Below are positions 24,000 to 32,230 of a DNA stretch of 34,690 nt, piece by piece. The stretch spans positions 1-34,690 of the forward strand of contig CANOVJ010000046.1 of the NCBI GenBank assembly GCA_947570615.1, in the 5' to 3' direction. Under the pieces are notes generated by a model. The model searched no databases and was not told the DNA's origin. It worked only from the letters and a program-made list of their open reading frames with translations. Made by a program: the position numbers and the translations under genes. The stretch's first letter is position 1. Each line of letters opens with the position of its first letter. The stretch comes from an uncultured Lachnospiraceae bacterium. GTDB taxonomy: Bacteria > Bacillota > Clostridia > Lachnospirales > Lachnospiraceae.

Positions 24000-24824
24000 A
24001 TGAGGATTGGCAGGAGGGAGTTTGACCTGGAGCATCACACTTACATCATGGGGATTCTGAATGTGACGCCGGATTCCTTTTCCGACGGAGGCAGATACAG
24101 GAGATTGGACGCGGCGCTTTTCCGGGTGGAGGAAATGCTGGGCGAGGGCATGGACATTCTGGATATCGGCGGGGAGTCCACCAGGCCGGGATACAGCCAG
24201 GTTTCCGCTCAGGAGGAGACGGAGCGGGTTCTTCCCGTGATCGAGGCGGTGAAAAAGCGGTTCGATGTTCCCATTTCCCTGGATACCTGCAAGGCCGGGG
24301 TGGCGCGGGCGGGGATTCTGGCCGGGGCAGATCTGATCAACGATATCTGGGGGCTGAAATCCGACCCGGAGATGGCTTCGGTGATTTCCGGGGCGGATCT
24401 TCCCTGTGTTCTGATGCATAACCGCAGGGAGGCGGTGTACGGGAATCTGGTGGAGGATGTGCTGGAGGACTTAAGGGGAACCCTCTCTCTTGCCGAAAAG
24501 GCGCGGATCGGCCGGGAAAGGATCATTCTCGACCCGGGGATCGGCTTCGGAAAGACATACGATCACAATCTGCAGATGCTTTCCTCACTGGAGATGCTTG
24601 GGGAGCTGGGACTGCCGGTTCTGCTGGGAGCCAGCCGTAAATCCGTGATCGGGCTTACACTGGATCTGCCGGTGAATGAGCGGGTGGAGGGGACGCTGGT
24701 CACCACCGTATTCGCGGTCCTGAAGGGATGCGCCTTTGTGAGAGTGCATGATATTAAGGAAAATGTCCGGGCGGTAAGGATGGCCGAGGCGATCCTTACC
24801 GCTGGAAGGACGAATGCGCAGTAA
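24000..24824 (+). CDS. folP: Dihydropteroate synthase
   Basis: Joins p-aminobenzoate to 6-hydroxymethyl-7,8-dihydropterin diphosphate; target of sulfonamides. The 274-residue TIM-barrel protein has MGILNVTPDSFSDGGRY (pterin and pABA loop 1), DIGGESTRPGYSQV (loop 2), NDIWGLKSDPEM, LMHNRR, DPGIGFGKTYDHN and LLGASRKSVIG. All catalytic loops are present. AAGAAGGAGAGACTG precedes the ATG. It is third in the folate operon. Confidence 0.97.
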   Translation: MRIGRREFDLEHHTYIMGILNVTPDSFSDGGRYRRLDAALFRVEEMLGEGMDILDIGGESTRPGYSQVSAQEETERVLPVIEAVKKRFDVPISLDTCKAGVARAGILAGADLINDIWGLKSDPEMASVISGADLPCVLMHNRREAVYGNLVEDVLEDLRGTLSLAEKARIGRERIILDPGIGFGKTYDHNLQMLSSLEMLGELGLPVLLGASRKSVIGLTLDLPVNERVEGTLVTTVFAVLKGCAFVRVHDIKENVRAVRMAEAILTAGRTNAQ

Positions 24825-24937
24825 AAAAACGCCTGGGTCTGACCGGAGGGGCGCTGGGGCTGGATGATGTACGGCGGCAGACCAGGAAACCCCAGGCCGG
24901 GATGAACGGGATAAAAGAAGAAAAGGAGCCGGAGAGG

Positions 24938-25804
24938 ATGGATCAGATCAGAATCGAAAACCTGGAGGTGTACGCCGCTCACGGCGTTTATCCGAAGGAG
25001 ACAAGGCAGGGGCAGCTTTTTAAGGTGGATGTGACGCTGAATATGGATACAGGGCCTGCGGGGCTTGCGGACGATCTCGCCCTTTCCACCAACTACGGGG
25101 AGGTCAGCCGGCTGATCCAGCGTTATCTGTGGGAGAACACCTTTTCGCTGATCGAGGCGGCGGCGGAGCATCTGGCCAGGGAGATTCTTCTTTCCTTTCC
25201 CAGGGTGGAGAGTCTTGCGTTGGAGTTAAAAAAGCCGCAGGCCCCCGTGAAGATCCCCTTTTCCAATATTTCCGTGCGGATTGAGAGAGGCTGGCATCAG
25301 GCCTGGCTGGGGATCGGCTCTAACATGGGAGACCGGAAGGCATACATCGATCAGGCCCTTGCAGCTCTTGAGGAAAAGCCGGAGATCCGGCAGGTGAGGT
25401 GTTCGCGGCTGATCACCACAGCGCCCTATGGGGGTGTGGAGCAGGAGGATTTCCTGAACGGAGCGGTGGGACTGAAAACCCTTCTTTCCCCCCAGGAGCT
25501 GCTGGCCTTTTTGCAGGAGCTGGAGCACAGGGCCGGGCGGGAGCGGAAGATTCACTGGGGCCCCCGGACCCTGGATCTGGATATTCTTTTTTTTGAAGGG
25601 TTTGTGTCCGATGATCCGCTGCTTACCGTTCCGCACCCCGATATGGAGAACCGCGGCTTTGTGCTGGAGCCGCTTGACGAGCTGTGTCCCTGGCTTCGGC
25701 ATCCCCTGAATGGCAGGAGCGTCAGACAGATGAGACAGGAGCTGGAGAAAAGAGGCGAAGGGGCGGCGTTACGCTCTCTGACAAAAAACGCCTCCGGAAG
25801 CTAG
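24938..25804 (+). CDS. folBK: Bifunctional dihydroneopterin aldolase/HPPK (FolB-FolK fusion)
   Basis: The 288-residue fusion covers two consecutive folate steps. Residues 1-118 are FolB: IENLEVYAAHGVYPKETRQG and LIEAAAEHLAREIL, aldolase fold with the conserved Glu and Lys regions. Residues about 125-275 are FolK: WLGIGSNMGDRKAYIDQAL, PYGGVEQEDFLNGAV, GPRTLDLDILFFEG (metal-binding Asp pair) and VPHPDMENRGFVLEPLDEL. Domain order is the same as S. pneumoniae SulD. AAGGAG nine bases upstream supports the ATG at 24938. It is the last gene of the folate operon; its TAG stop shares a CTAG with the stop of the convergent thioredoxin gene. Confidence 0.95.
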   Translation: MDQIRIENLEVYAAHGVYPKETRQGQLFKVDVTLNMDTGPAGLADDLALSTNYGEVSRLIQRYLWENTFSLIEAAAEHLAREILLSFPRVESLALELKKPQAPVKIPFSNISVRIERGWHQAWLGIGSNMGDRKAYIDQALAALEEKPEIRQVRCSRLITTAPYGGVEQEDFLNGAVGLKTLLSPQELLAFLQELEHRAGRERKIHWGPRTLDLDILFFEGFVSDDPLLTVPHPDMENRGFVLEPLDELCPWLRHPLNGRSVRQMRQELEKRGEGAALRSLTKNASGS

Positions 25805-26109
25805 ACCTTTAACATGGCGAGGATCTCCGCTTTCGGCCTTGCGCCTGCCGACTGGCTTATGACGTTTCCGTTTTTGATTACAGCCAGTGTGGGGATGCTC
25901 ATGACATGGAATTTCTCCGCCAGCTCCGGTTCTCTGTCCACATTGATTTTGCCTGTCAGGTACTGAGGGTTTTCCGCCGCGATTTCCTCCACTATGGGAG
26001 ATATCATGCGGCAGGGGCCGCACCAGTCGGCATAGAAATCCAGGAGCACGGGCTTTTCGCTGGTTCTTACAGAATCGAAGTTGTCTTTGGTTACATGAAT
26101 TACGGACAT
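25801..26109 (-). CDS. trxA: Thioredoxin
   Basis: Small thiol-disulfide oxidoreductase, 102 residues. Active site FYADWCGPCRMISP, cis-proline loop in VMSIPTLAVIKNG, and the usual thioredoxin fold pattern throughout. ATG at 26109 is preferred over the upstream TTG because GGAAGG is 8 bases away. A promoter is visible upstream, so it need not depend on the Fe-S genes before it. Its stop overlaps that of the convergent folBK. Confidence 0.96.
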   Translation of the reverse strand: MSVIHVTKDNFDSVRTSEKPVLLDFYADWCGPCRMISPIVEEIAAENPQYLTGKINVDREPELAEKFHVMSIPTLAVIKNGNVISQSAGARPKAEILAMLKV

Positions 26110-26147
26110 AATCAATACCTTCCTTTCTTCTTATCTGTTGGCAGTGT

Positions 26148-26175
26148 ATTATATTCTGCTTATTATTTCTGTAAC
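26148..26175 (-). promoter_or_regulatory. Promoter of the thioredoxin gene
   Basis: Minus strand: -35 GTTACA (26175-26170), 16-base spacer, perfect -10 TATAAT (26153-26148). The -35 lies in the last codons of the preceding Fe-S membrane protein gene. Confidence 0.5.
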
Positions 26176-26753
26176 GTAGTCACGTTTCTTGCTTTACATA
26201 TCAGCTGCGTCATTGTTCCCATGGGGCAGTATACGCACCAGGAGCGGGGCCGGAATAAAACCATGGTCAGAAATCCCAGTACGGTAGAGGTGAGCATCAC
26301 GCTGTAGAAGCCGAAAGCAAACTGGGCGACGCCGTCGGAGAACAGGGTGCCATGGTAAGCCCAATGCCATGGGAGTTTGAATGTCCACAGCAGTGTTACT
26401 ACGGTACCGGTACTTTTTGTTCCGGCGAAGACCAGCCAGGTGTTCCACAGCATGAGGAAGAACATTACAAAGAAGAATATCAAAAATCCATATCGGAAAT
26501 AACCCGATCTCATCCAGCCCGGGATATCCTTTTTCCGTGACAGCCCAAATCTGCTGCCGACAAGGGAAAACAGCTGGCCTCTGCCGCAATATTTGTTGCA
26601 GTATGCCTTATTGCCCTTTACAACCGCTATGGCAAGGGGGATAAAAAAGCAGAAAAGCCCCAGCCATGCAAAGAGGATATTAAAGAATCCAAGGATCAGG
26701 TAGGTCAGTGAGGCAATCCAGAGGTAATCATACCATTTCTTTTTTCCTTTCAT
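26163..26753 (-). CDS. Polytopic membrane protein with NapH-like Fe-S motif
   Basis: The 196-residue protein has about five membrane helices (about 10-30, 32-46, 88-108, 118-132, 150-170). Two cysteine motifs face the same side: NKAYCNKYCGRGQLF (about 48-62) and SWCVYCPMGTMTQLIC (about 171-186). The C-x-x-C-P-x-G-T pattern is that of the NapH/NosR/Fer4_5 group, where such proteins pass electrons between quinol or flavin partners and Fe-S proteins. GGAGGTGACAG precedes the ATG, which overlaps the stop of the ferredoxin gene (ATGA). The pair probably forms an electron-transfer module; donor and acceptor are unknown. Confidence 0.85.
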   Translation of the reverse strand: MKGKKKWYDYLWIASLTYLILGFFNILFAWLGLFCFFIPLAIAVVKGNKAYCNKYCGRGQLFSLVGSRFGLSRKKDIPGWMRSGYFRYGFLIFFFVMFFLMLWNTWLVFAGTKSTGTVVTLLWTFKLPWHWAYHGTLFSDGVAQFAFGFYSVMLTSTVLGFLTMVLFRPRSWCVYCPMGTMTQLICKARNVTTLQK

Positions 26754-26947
26754 TTTTCTGTCACCTCCAATGAGATAATACTTGCGGGACATTCCTTTAC
26801 ACATTTCCCGCATCCGACACATAACTCCCTGTCAATGACTGCATGGATGCCGTTGGGAACGGTGATCGCGTTTCGAGGACAGACTTTTATGCAGCATCCG
26901 CAGGCAACGCATTCCCGGATGCTGACAGCCGCTTTCCTTTTTGCCAT
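26750..26947 (-). CDS. Dicluster ferredoxin-type 4Fe-4S protein
   Basis: The 65-residue protein has two classical CxxCxxCxxxCP motifs: CVACGCCIKVCP and CVGCGKCVKECP, each expected to hold a [4Fe-4S] cluster. AAAAGGAGTTTTACC precedes ATG. First gene of a two-gene operon with the NapH-like membrane protein (ATGA overlap). Its promoter has a good -10 but no -35 and carries a palindrome at about -41, suggesting activator control. Confidence 0.95.
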   Translation of the reverse strand: MAKRKAAVSIRECVACGCCIKVCPRNAITVPNGIHAVIDRELCVGCGKCVKECPASIISLEVTEK

Positions 26948-26973
26948 GGTAAAACTCCTTTTGTTTTTTCTTT

Positions 26974-26979
26974 ATTATA
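26974..26979 (-). promoter_or_regulatory. -10 element of the ferredoxin operon
   Basis: Perfect TATAAT on the minus strand, 27 bases before the start codon, with no recognisable -35 at the normal distance. Predicted start site near 26967. Confidence 0.6.
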
Positions 26980-27000
26980 CAGAAAGAATATGTGTGATTC

Positions 27001-27015
27001 TGTGACGAAGTCACA
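27001..27015. promoter_or_regulatory. Crp/Fnr-like palindrome centred near -41 of the ferredoxin promoter
   Basis: TGTGAC-GAA-GTCACA, a perfect 15-base inverted repeat. Its centre (27008) is about 41 bases upstream of the predicted start, where class II Crp/Fnr-family activators bind. The half-site distance (TGTGA-N5-TCACA) is one base shorter than the usual N6. Confidence 0.5.
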
Positions 27016-27191
27016 CTGTTGCTGATCCCGGGTGAATCCGGAGAGGAGCAGATTACGTATTAATTTCAAAGTAGCTTGATATCCGGTGTTTTTAATGATA
27101 TTGTATTATCGTCGTCTGTCGGAAATGTATGAAAGAGCCGGGACGAAGACCGCGGACTGAAATCGGAGTTGAAAGAAAGGAAGATGGGATT

Positions 27192-27605
27192 ATGAAGATT
27201 GCAGTTACTTATGAAAATGGAAATGTATTCCCGCATTTTGGGCATACAGAGCAGTTTAAGGTTTATGAAATTGCAGACGGGAAGGTTGCCGGGGCGCGGG
27301 TAGTGGATACAGACGGAAGCGGCCATGGCGCCCTTGCGGGGATGCTCTCCGCGCTGAATGTGGATACGCTGATCTGCGGAGGGATTGGGGCAGGCGCACA
27401 GAATGCTCTGGCAGAAGCAGGCATCCGCCTTTATGGAGGCGTGTCCGGCAGTGCGGATGAGGCAGTGGATAAACTGCTTGCAGGAAACCTGACGTTTAAC
27501 CCGGATGTCCATTGCGACCATCATGGGGAGGGACATCATTATGGAAACGGGCATGGCTGCGGGGAAGATAAGCATGGCTGTGCAGGAAATGGGGGTACAT
27601 GTTAA
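27192..27605 (+). CDS. NifX/NifB-type (dinitrogenase FeMo-cofactor family) protein with His/Cys-rich tail
   Basis: The 137-residue protein matches the PF02579 fold. It has MKIAVTYENGNVFPHFGHTE, FKVYEIADGKV, LSALNVDTLICGGIGAGAQN and ALAEAGIRLYGGVSG. The last 30 or so residues are rich in His, Cys and Gly (HCDHHGEGHHYG, then HGCGEDKHGC), a likely metal-binding tail. Such stand-alone proteins are common in non-nitrogen-fixing anaerobes and are thought to handle iron or Fe-S clusters; no nif genes are present here. AAAGGAAG precedes the ATG. It diverges from the ferredoxin operon and overlaps the start of the following membrane-protein gene. Confidence 0.88.
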   Translation: MKIAVTYENGNVFPHFGHTEQFKVYEIADGKVAGARVVDTDGSGHGALAGMLSALNVDTLICGGIGAGAQNALAEAGIRLYGGVSGSADEAVDKLLAGNLTFNPDVHCDHHGEGHHYGNGHGCGEDKHGCAGNGGTC

Positions 27606-28443
27606 GGATGGATCGGAATGAAGTGCAAACCAGGCGCAAATACCCTGTTGGCTGGAAGCTTTCTGTTTTTTTTGGTGCCTTTATATTGCTTTATACGGCA
27701 GGAGTAGTATTGCCGCTGGAAGTCACTCCGCATTATCATATTTTTATGTCCAGAATCTGGAACTGGACAGAGATTTTGACGTTATTGCTGGCGGTTTATT
27801 ACATTATCAGGACGAAAGTGTTTCAGTGGAAACAGGCTGTCATAGCATTGTCCCTTGGATTAATATGTCTGGTTTCGCTGTTTCGTGATCCCAGGACAGC
27901 AGATATTATCGTAACGAGCTTATGTGTGGCGGCGGCTTTTTATGCCGCATGCAGGCCGTATGAGTTAGCGGGGGTGGAAAATGTTTCCATTCATACCGGT
28001 ATTGTTGGAAGCATTCGATATTTTGGTCTGGGCGCAGCAGTCTCTGTACCACTGGCGGTTTTAAATGTGTATATTATTCATTAAACCGCCAGATAAGTGT
28101 CAGAAATGTGTTCGCTTCCGCCGCTTTCGCGCTGAAGCCCGCAATAGCAGAGGAAGTCGTATTTCGTTTCTTTTTCCTGTCATATGCATATTATTTACTG
28201 CATGGCGAAACGAAAAAACGTTCTCTAAACGTGTGTATTTATATTTTGCTGATCATTCCCCATGAGCTCTTACATTACCCCGACTTATTTACAGAATCAC
28301 CCGGCCAGGCGATTGTGATGACCATAGTGGGCAGTGTCGCTTTTGGCTTGCCCATGGCGCTGTTAATGAAAAAGAAAAATCTGCAAATGGCAGCAGGTAT
28401 GCACTGGTTTATAGACTTTATCAGGTTTGCGGCCGGTTTTTAA
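27599..28443 (+). pseudogene. CPBP-family intramembrane protease, frameshifted
   Basis: The first part (27599-28084, 161 codons) encodes about five hydrophobic helices and stops at TAA right after NVYIIH. The second part, one frame away, continues without a credible start. It reads LNRQISVRNVFASAAFALKP, then AIAEEVVFRFFFLSYA (the EExxxR motif of CPBP/Abi proteases), IIPHELLHYP (second His motif) and GMHWFIDFIRF (third motif). Adding one T in CATTAAAC near 28081 restores a single frame of 281 residues, a normal length for the family. So this is either a recent one-base deletion or a sequencing error. The alternative is two separate proteins, but the second lacks a ribosome site. Start at 27599 overlaps the NifX-like stop; ATG at 27608 is possible. 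Confidence 0.8.
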
Positions 28444-28455
28444 GAACAGATGCCC

Positions 28456-29481
28456 TTATTGAGCCGCCGCTTCCATGGCCGCCGTGAAGGGAGTCACATT
28501 CACCGGCCCGCTTACCGGCGTGTGATAAACCGGGGTCGGCTCCCCGAACGCGTTAAAGTAGGCGTAGGTGGAGGTGAGATTGATGTTTTCATAATTTCCC
28601 TCGGCCACCACCTCCGGATTGCTGCCGTCCAGATTCATCCGCATGAGGGCGGGACTTTCGGCGGAGTTGCGCTGATAATAGATGGCGTAGTCCCCCACAT
28701 TGAAGCCGTCCACCCGGTCGTTGGTGAGAATCTCCACCGTGTTGGCGGAGAGAGAGTAGCGGCACAGACGGTAATTGGAGGAGACGTCCATATAGTAGAT
28801 ATAGCCCTGGTGGTAAACCGGGAACCAGAGATCCCCTTCATAAACCGTGTAGATGCTGTCTGTCCTGGTGTCCAGGGCGTAGAGGTAGTGATCCCGCTCT
28901 GTGCCGTTAAAGTATATGGTGCCGTCAAAGCAGGCGGCGGGATTGATCACACTGTCGGATACCAGCTCTTTGCCGGTTTTGTCAGTTTTTATCTTGTAGA
29001 GCTGGGTAAAGTCCCTGTTGTTGTAGTGCTGATAATAAATATAATCCCCCACAAGCTGCATGGAAACGGCGGCGGTCCGATCGAGACATTTGCTCTCCCG
29101 GCCGTTTGATTTGCAGCGATAAACGCCTCTGGTGGGGATCACGTAACCCATGCCGTCCCCGCCGTCGGAGCTGTCCATGTAGTAGTAGAGATAGTCCCCG
29201 CCCACATTGATGTACGAGGCTCTGGAGTTCGAGAGCCTGGTGATCTGCGTCTCGTCCGCATTCATGGAATACAGGCATCCGCCGTCGTATGCGTTGGAGA
29301 AATAAATCTTCCCCTCTGACTGGGCAAAAAGACCGTTGTTGTTTAAGTTTCCGCCGGTATTTCCGGTGACGGCGATATTATTTGAGGGAATCCGGCCGGT
29401 CAGCAGGGAAATCACGTAAAAAGCCACCATGGCGGCCAGAAGAATTCCCGTGATCAGCAAAACCTTCCATTCTTTTTTCAT
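28456..29481 (-). CDS. Anchored DUF5050-like beta-propeller protein
   Basis: The 341-residue protein has an N-terminal membrane anchor (VLLITGILLAAMVAFYVISL, residues 7-26). Repeated units of the type G-x-I-Y-F/Y follow: EGKIYFSNAYDGG, GGDYLYYYMDSSD, VGDYIYYQHYN, DGTIYFNGTERDH, QGYIYYMDVSSN and VGDYAIYYQRNS. About 45-50 residues separate the units, as in DUF5050/TolB-like propellers. It is presumably outside the cell; function unknown. GGAAAGGAGCTTTTACTC precedes the ATG. It is a single gene, convergent with the CPBP gene with only 12 bases between them and no terminator hairpin. Confidence 0.85.
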   Translation of the reverse strand: MKKEWKVLLITGILLAAMVAFYVISLLTGRIPSNNIAVTGNTGGNLNNNGLFAQSEGKIYFSNAYDGGCLYSMNADETQITRLSNSRASYINVGGDYLYYYMDSSDGGDGMGYVIPTRGVYRCKSNGRESKCLDRTAAVSMQLVGDYIYYQHYNNRDFTQLYKIKTDKTGKELVSDSVINPAACFDGTIYFNGTERDHYLYALDTRTDSIYTVYEGDLWFPVYHQGYIYYMDVSSNYRLCRYSLSANTVEILTNDRVDGFNVGDYAIYYQRNSAESPALMRMNLDGSNPEVVAEGNYENINLTSTYAYFNAFGEPTPVYHTPVSGPVNVTPFTAAMEAAAQ

Positions 29482-29668
29482 GAGTAAAAGCTCCTTTCCT
29501 GTGCGTGGCCATGAGCAGGCGCCTGACGGGGGTTGCGCGTGGACGGCAATCCCTGTATATTTCTTATTATAATGAGTGGTAAAATATTACGCAACCGCAA
29601 TTTGAAAAATATATTCTGGCTTTGGCAAAGGTTTCCTTTCACAGAATCAGAGCGGGGAGGGCAGAACG

Positions 29669-30727
29669 ATGGCATCCGCAAAAGTAATCTGGCGTATCAT
29701 AAAATTCTTTTTCCGGAAAATACCGTTGGAGAGTGTTTTTTCGGGGCTGTCCTATCTTATGGAAAATTTTCATCCCACCATCATAACGGTTCTCTGTGCA
29801 TATTTCTTTGAAGCTGCGTACGGCTATCTGGAAGGAAGCGCCGCCGCGGCGGCCTTATGGAGATGTGCGGGCTGGATGATCGGGTATTATATTCTTTATA
29901 AGTGTGTGTATTCGCTGTCAAGTATCTGCATCAATGCAGGAATCTGTGAAAAAGCGCTGCATTTCTTAAACGATGACCTGATCAGGGCCGGAGCAGGCCT
30001 TCCCATGGTTTTGTATGAGGACGAGGAGGCGCTCTCCTGCAGAAAGAGGGCGGAGGAATGTGTAAAGGGTGAACGCATCCCCGGCATTTTTATGCTGGTG
30101 ATCGCACTCGCCACATCGACGGCCGGTATTCTTTCGCTGCTGGCCACCCTGGGGACTTACCATCCGGCGCTGCCTCTGGTGGCGGCGCTGAGCGTGGCCT
30201 CTTATTATGTTTCGGACTGGCTCATTGAAAGGGAGGGGTATCAGCTGGAGAAGGTCCTGACCCGGAAGAAAAGGATGCGGGATTACATATGGTCTCTGTT
30301 TACCTCGCCCGGAAATGTGAGGGAAATGCGGGTAATGGGCTTTTCCTCTTATCCGGGAGAGCGCTGGAAGCAGGAGCGGGACGGGATAAATGAGCAGCAG
30401 TGGAGGCTGAAAAGGAAGAAATGCCGCTTTCAGCTGCTCTGCGACGCCATAAAGACGTTTGGGTATCTGGCGGGCGTGGCGTTGTCCATGGCGCTGCTGG
30501 CCAGAGGGCGCACTACGATCATTATCTCTCACCGTGTGGGATTGTGCCGGTATGTGGATAAGATTGCCGTGATGGCGGGCGGAACCCTCAGAGAGTGGGG
30601 CAGTCATGAGGAGCTCATGGAAAAAGGGGGAGAGTATGCCAGGCTCTACCGTGTACAGAGTAAGTGGTATTCCGGGGCGGCTCCCTTCCCGGAATACAGG
30701 AAAACGAGGACAGAGGAGGAAGGATAA
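29669..30727 (+). pseudogene. ABC exporter half-gene 1 with the ATPase core deleted in frame
   Basis: The frame is open (352 codons), but the product cannot be a working ABC protein. Residues 1-275 are the start of an exporter transmembrane domain, through ALSMALLARG. The sequence then passes directly into the end of a nucleotide-binding domain: RTTIIISHRVGL (H loop), DKIAVMAGGTLREWGSHEEL, YARLYRVQSKWY. The last membrane helices, Walker A, Q loop, signature and Walker B are missing, about 250 residues relative to a normal half-transporter of about 600. The Arg-Gly-Arg at the join suits both flanks, which suggests deletion between short repeats (inference). GGGGAGGG precedes ATG. Overlaps the next half-gene (TAATG). 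Confidence 0.85.
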
Positions 30728-31612
30728 TGAAGAAATCCGGATATAAACCTGTGTTTACCTTTCTTTTCAGGGACTGTGGGGGAGCGATGGCGTGGTACCT
30801 GTTTATGATGCTTCTGACCGCCCTGGCAGGGCCTGCGCTGCTTCTTCTGCAGGGCAGGATCGTGGACGCTGCGGTGTCAGGAGGCGGAAGCCTTCTGTGG
30901 GAAATGGGGCTCTTTGGGGCGGTTTCCTGTCTCTCCTTTCTGGTATCATACGCGGGAAGCATGGGCAGGCAGAGGCTGAAGCGGAAGCTCTACGGGACAT
31001 TTTCGGCAAGGACGCTGGACAAATTCTCCCGGATCCGGTACTGTGCTTATGAATCGGAGCAGACCTTCAACACCATAAAGCGTATGGGGGATGCGCCCCA
31101 GGAGCATATTCTGGAGTTTCTGAACGTTTTTCTGGAGGTATCCTCTGAAACGGTCAGCGCAGTCTGCTATGGGGCGGTTTTGCCAGTCTTTCCCCCTGGT
31201 GCCTGGCGCTGGGGGCGCTGGCCTTTGGCCTGATGCTGTTTTTTGATTTCCGGCGGATGCGGCTTATGACCGGACTTTACGAAGAACAGACCAGGGACGA
31301 GCGGCTGATGGACAGCTATGGACAGATGCCGGGCAGCAGAACCGCTCTGTACGATCTGCGGGTGGCCGGGGCAGGAGCGTCCGGCTCTGCGGGATGTGAG
31401 CTTTACGCTCAGTCCCGGCAGCAAAATCGCCCTGGTAGGACATAACGGATCGGGAAAATCCACGCTGGTAAAGCTGATGTGTGGGCTCTACCGGCCGGAT
31501 TCTGGTGATGCAGGGGGGCGCGTTGGTGGAGGAGGGAGATCACGACTTTCTGATGAAAAAGGACGGAGCGTACGCTTCCATGTACCGGGCCCAGAGCCAC
31601 TGGTATCTGTAA
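30727..31612 (+). pseudogene. ABC exporter half-gene 2, multiply deleted and frameshifted
   Basis: Pieces of one ABC half-transporter in three frames. First, a transmembrane-domain start (MKKSGYKPVFTFLFRDCGGA) is open to TGA at 31233. Adding one T to the TTTT run near 31180 restores VFASLSPWCLALGALAFGLM and continues to RLMDSYGQ. Then comes a join to the ATPase domain (RPALRDVSFTLSPGSKIALV, Walker A GHNGSGKSTLVK, CGLYRPDSG). A further join, in another frame, leads to its last 35 residues (ILVMQGGALVEEGDHDFLM, YASMYRAQSHWYL, TAA at 31610-31612). About 130 residues of membrane domain and most of the ATPase core are gone. The last join reads GGATTCTGGTG, which fits both flanks. This pairs with half-gene 1 as a dead heterodimeric exporter. 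Confidence 0.82.
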
Positions 31613-31634
31613 GACGGACAGGAGGATTTGAAAA

Positions 31635-32207
31635 ATGGAATGGAAAGACGGAAAAACGCGTTGTAAATGGGCAAACCCCGATAACGATCTCTACATACAC
31701 TATCACGACAGGGAGTGGGGCGTACCGGTGTACGACGACCGCAGACTGTTTGAGATGCTGATCCTGGAATCCTTCCAGGCCGGGCTCTCCTGGGAGTGCG
31801 TGCTGAACAAAAGGGAGGCGTTCCGGCAGGCATTCGACGGGTTTGATCTGGAAAAGGTCTGCGCCTGGGGGGAGGAAAAGATGGAGGAGCTGCGCACGAA
31901 TCCGGCCATCATCAGAAACCGCCTGAAAATCCGCGCGGCGGTGAACAATGCCAGGATATTCCGCCAGATTCAGGAGGAATACGGCAGCTTTTCAGAGTAT
32001 CTCTGGCGCTGGAGCGACGGGAAGATCATCTGCGAGAGGGATAAGGCCAGCTCGCCCCTCTCCGACGCCATATCGAAGGATCTGCAAAGGAGGGGGATGA
32101 AGTTCGTGGGGACGGTTATTATCTACGCCTATCTGCAGGCGGTGGGCGTGATCTGGTCTCATGAAGAGGGGTGCTTTCTGGAGCATGAGACGCCGATTCT
32201 ATTGTAG
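31635..32207 (+). CDS. tag: DNA-3-methyladenine glycosylase I
   Basis: Removes 3-methyladenine from alkylated DNA. The 190-residue protein has the zinc ligands and active site of Tag: TRCKWANPDNDLYIHYHDRE with WGVPVYDD (first Cys and His), LILESFQAGLSWECVLNKRE, MKFVGTVIIYAYLQAVG, and a C-terminal HEEGCF (second His and Cys). GACAGGAGGATTTGAAAA is a strong ribosome site. Start, length and all motifs are intact, in contrast to the damaged genes on both sides. Confidence 0.96.
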   Translation: MEWKDGKTRCKWANPDNDLYIHYHDREWGVPVYDDRRLFEMLILESFQAGLSWECVLNKREAFRQAFDGFDLEKVCAWGEEKMEELRTNPAIIRNRLKIRAAVNNARIFRQIQEEYGSFSEYLWRWSDGKIICERDKASSPLSDAISKDLQRRGMKFVGTVIIYAYLQAVGVIWSHEEGCFLEHETPILL

Positions 32208-32230
32208 AAGGGGGATCGGCATGTTATAAT
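32202..32230 (+). promoter_or_regulatory. Promoter before the Fic-like gene
   Basis: -35 TTGTAG (32202-32207, overlapping the tag stop), 17-base spacer, perfect -10 TATAAT (32225-32230). The -10 overlaps the first possible ATG (32229), so if used, translation must begin further downstream. Confidence 0.5.

Noticed and set aside
31233-31445. Separate small protein of 70 codons
   Set aside because: Its first half is the continuation of the ABC half-gene 2 membrane domain after a one-base frameshift and its second half is an out-of-frame reading of the ATPase domain.
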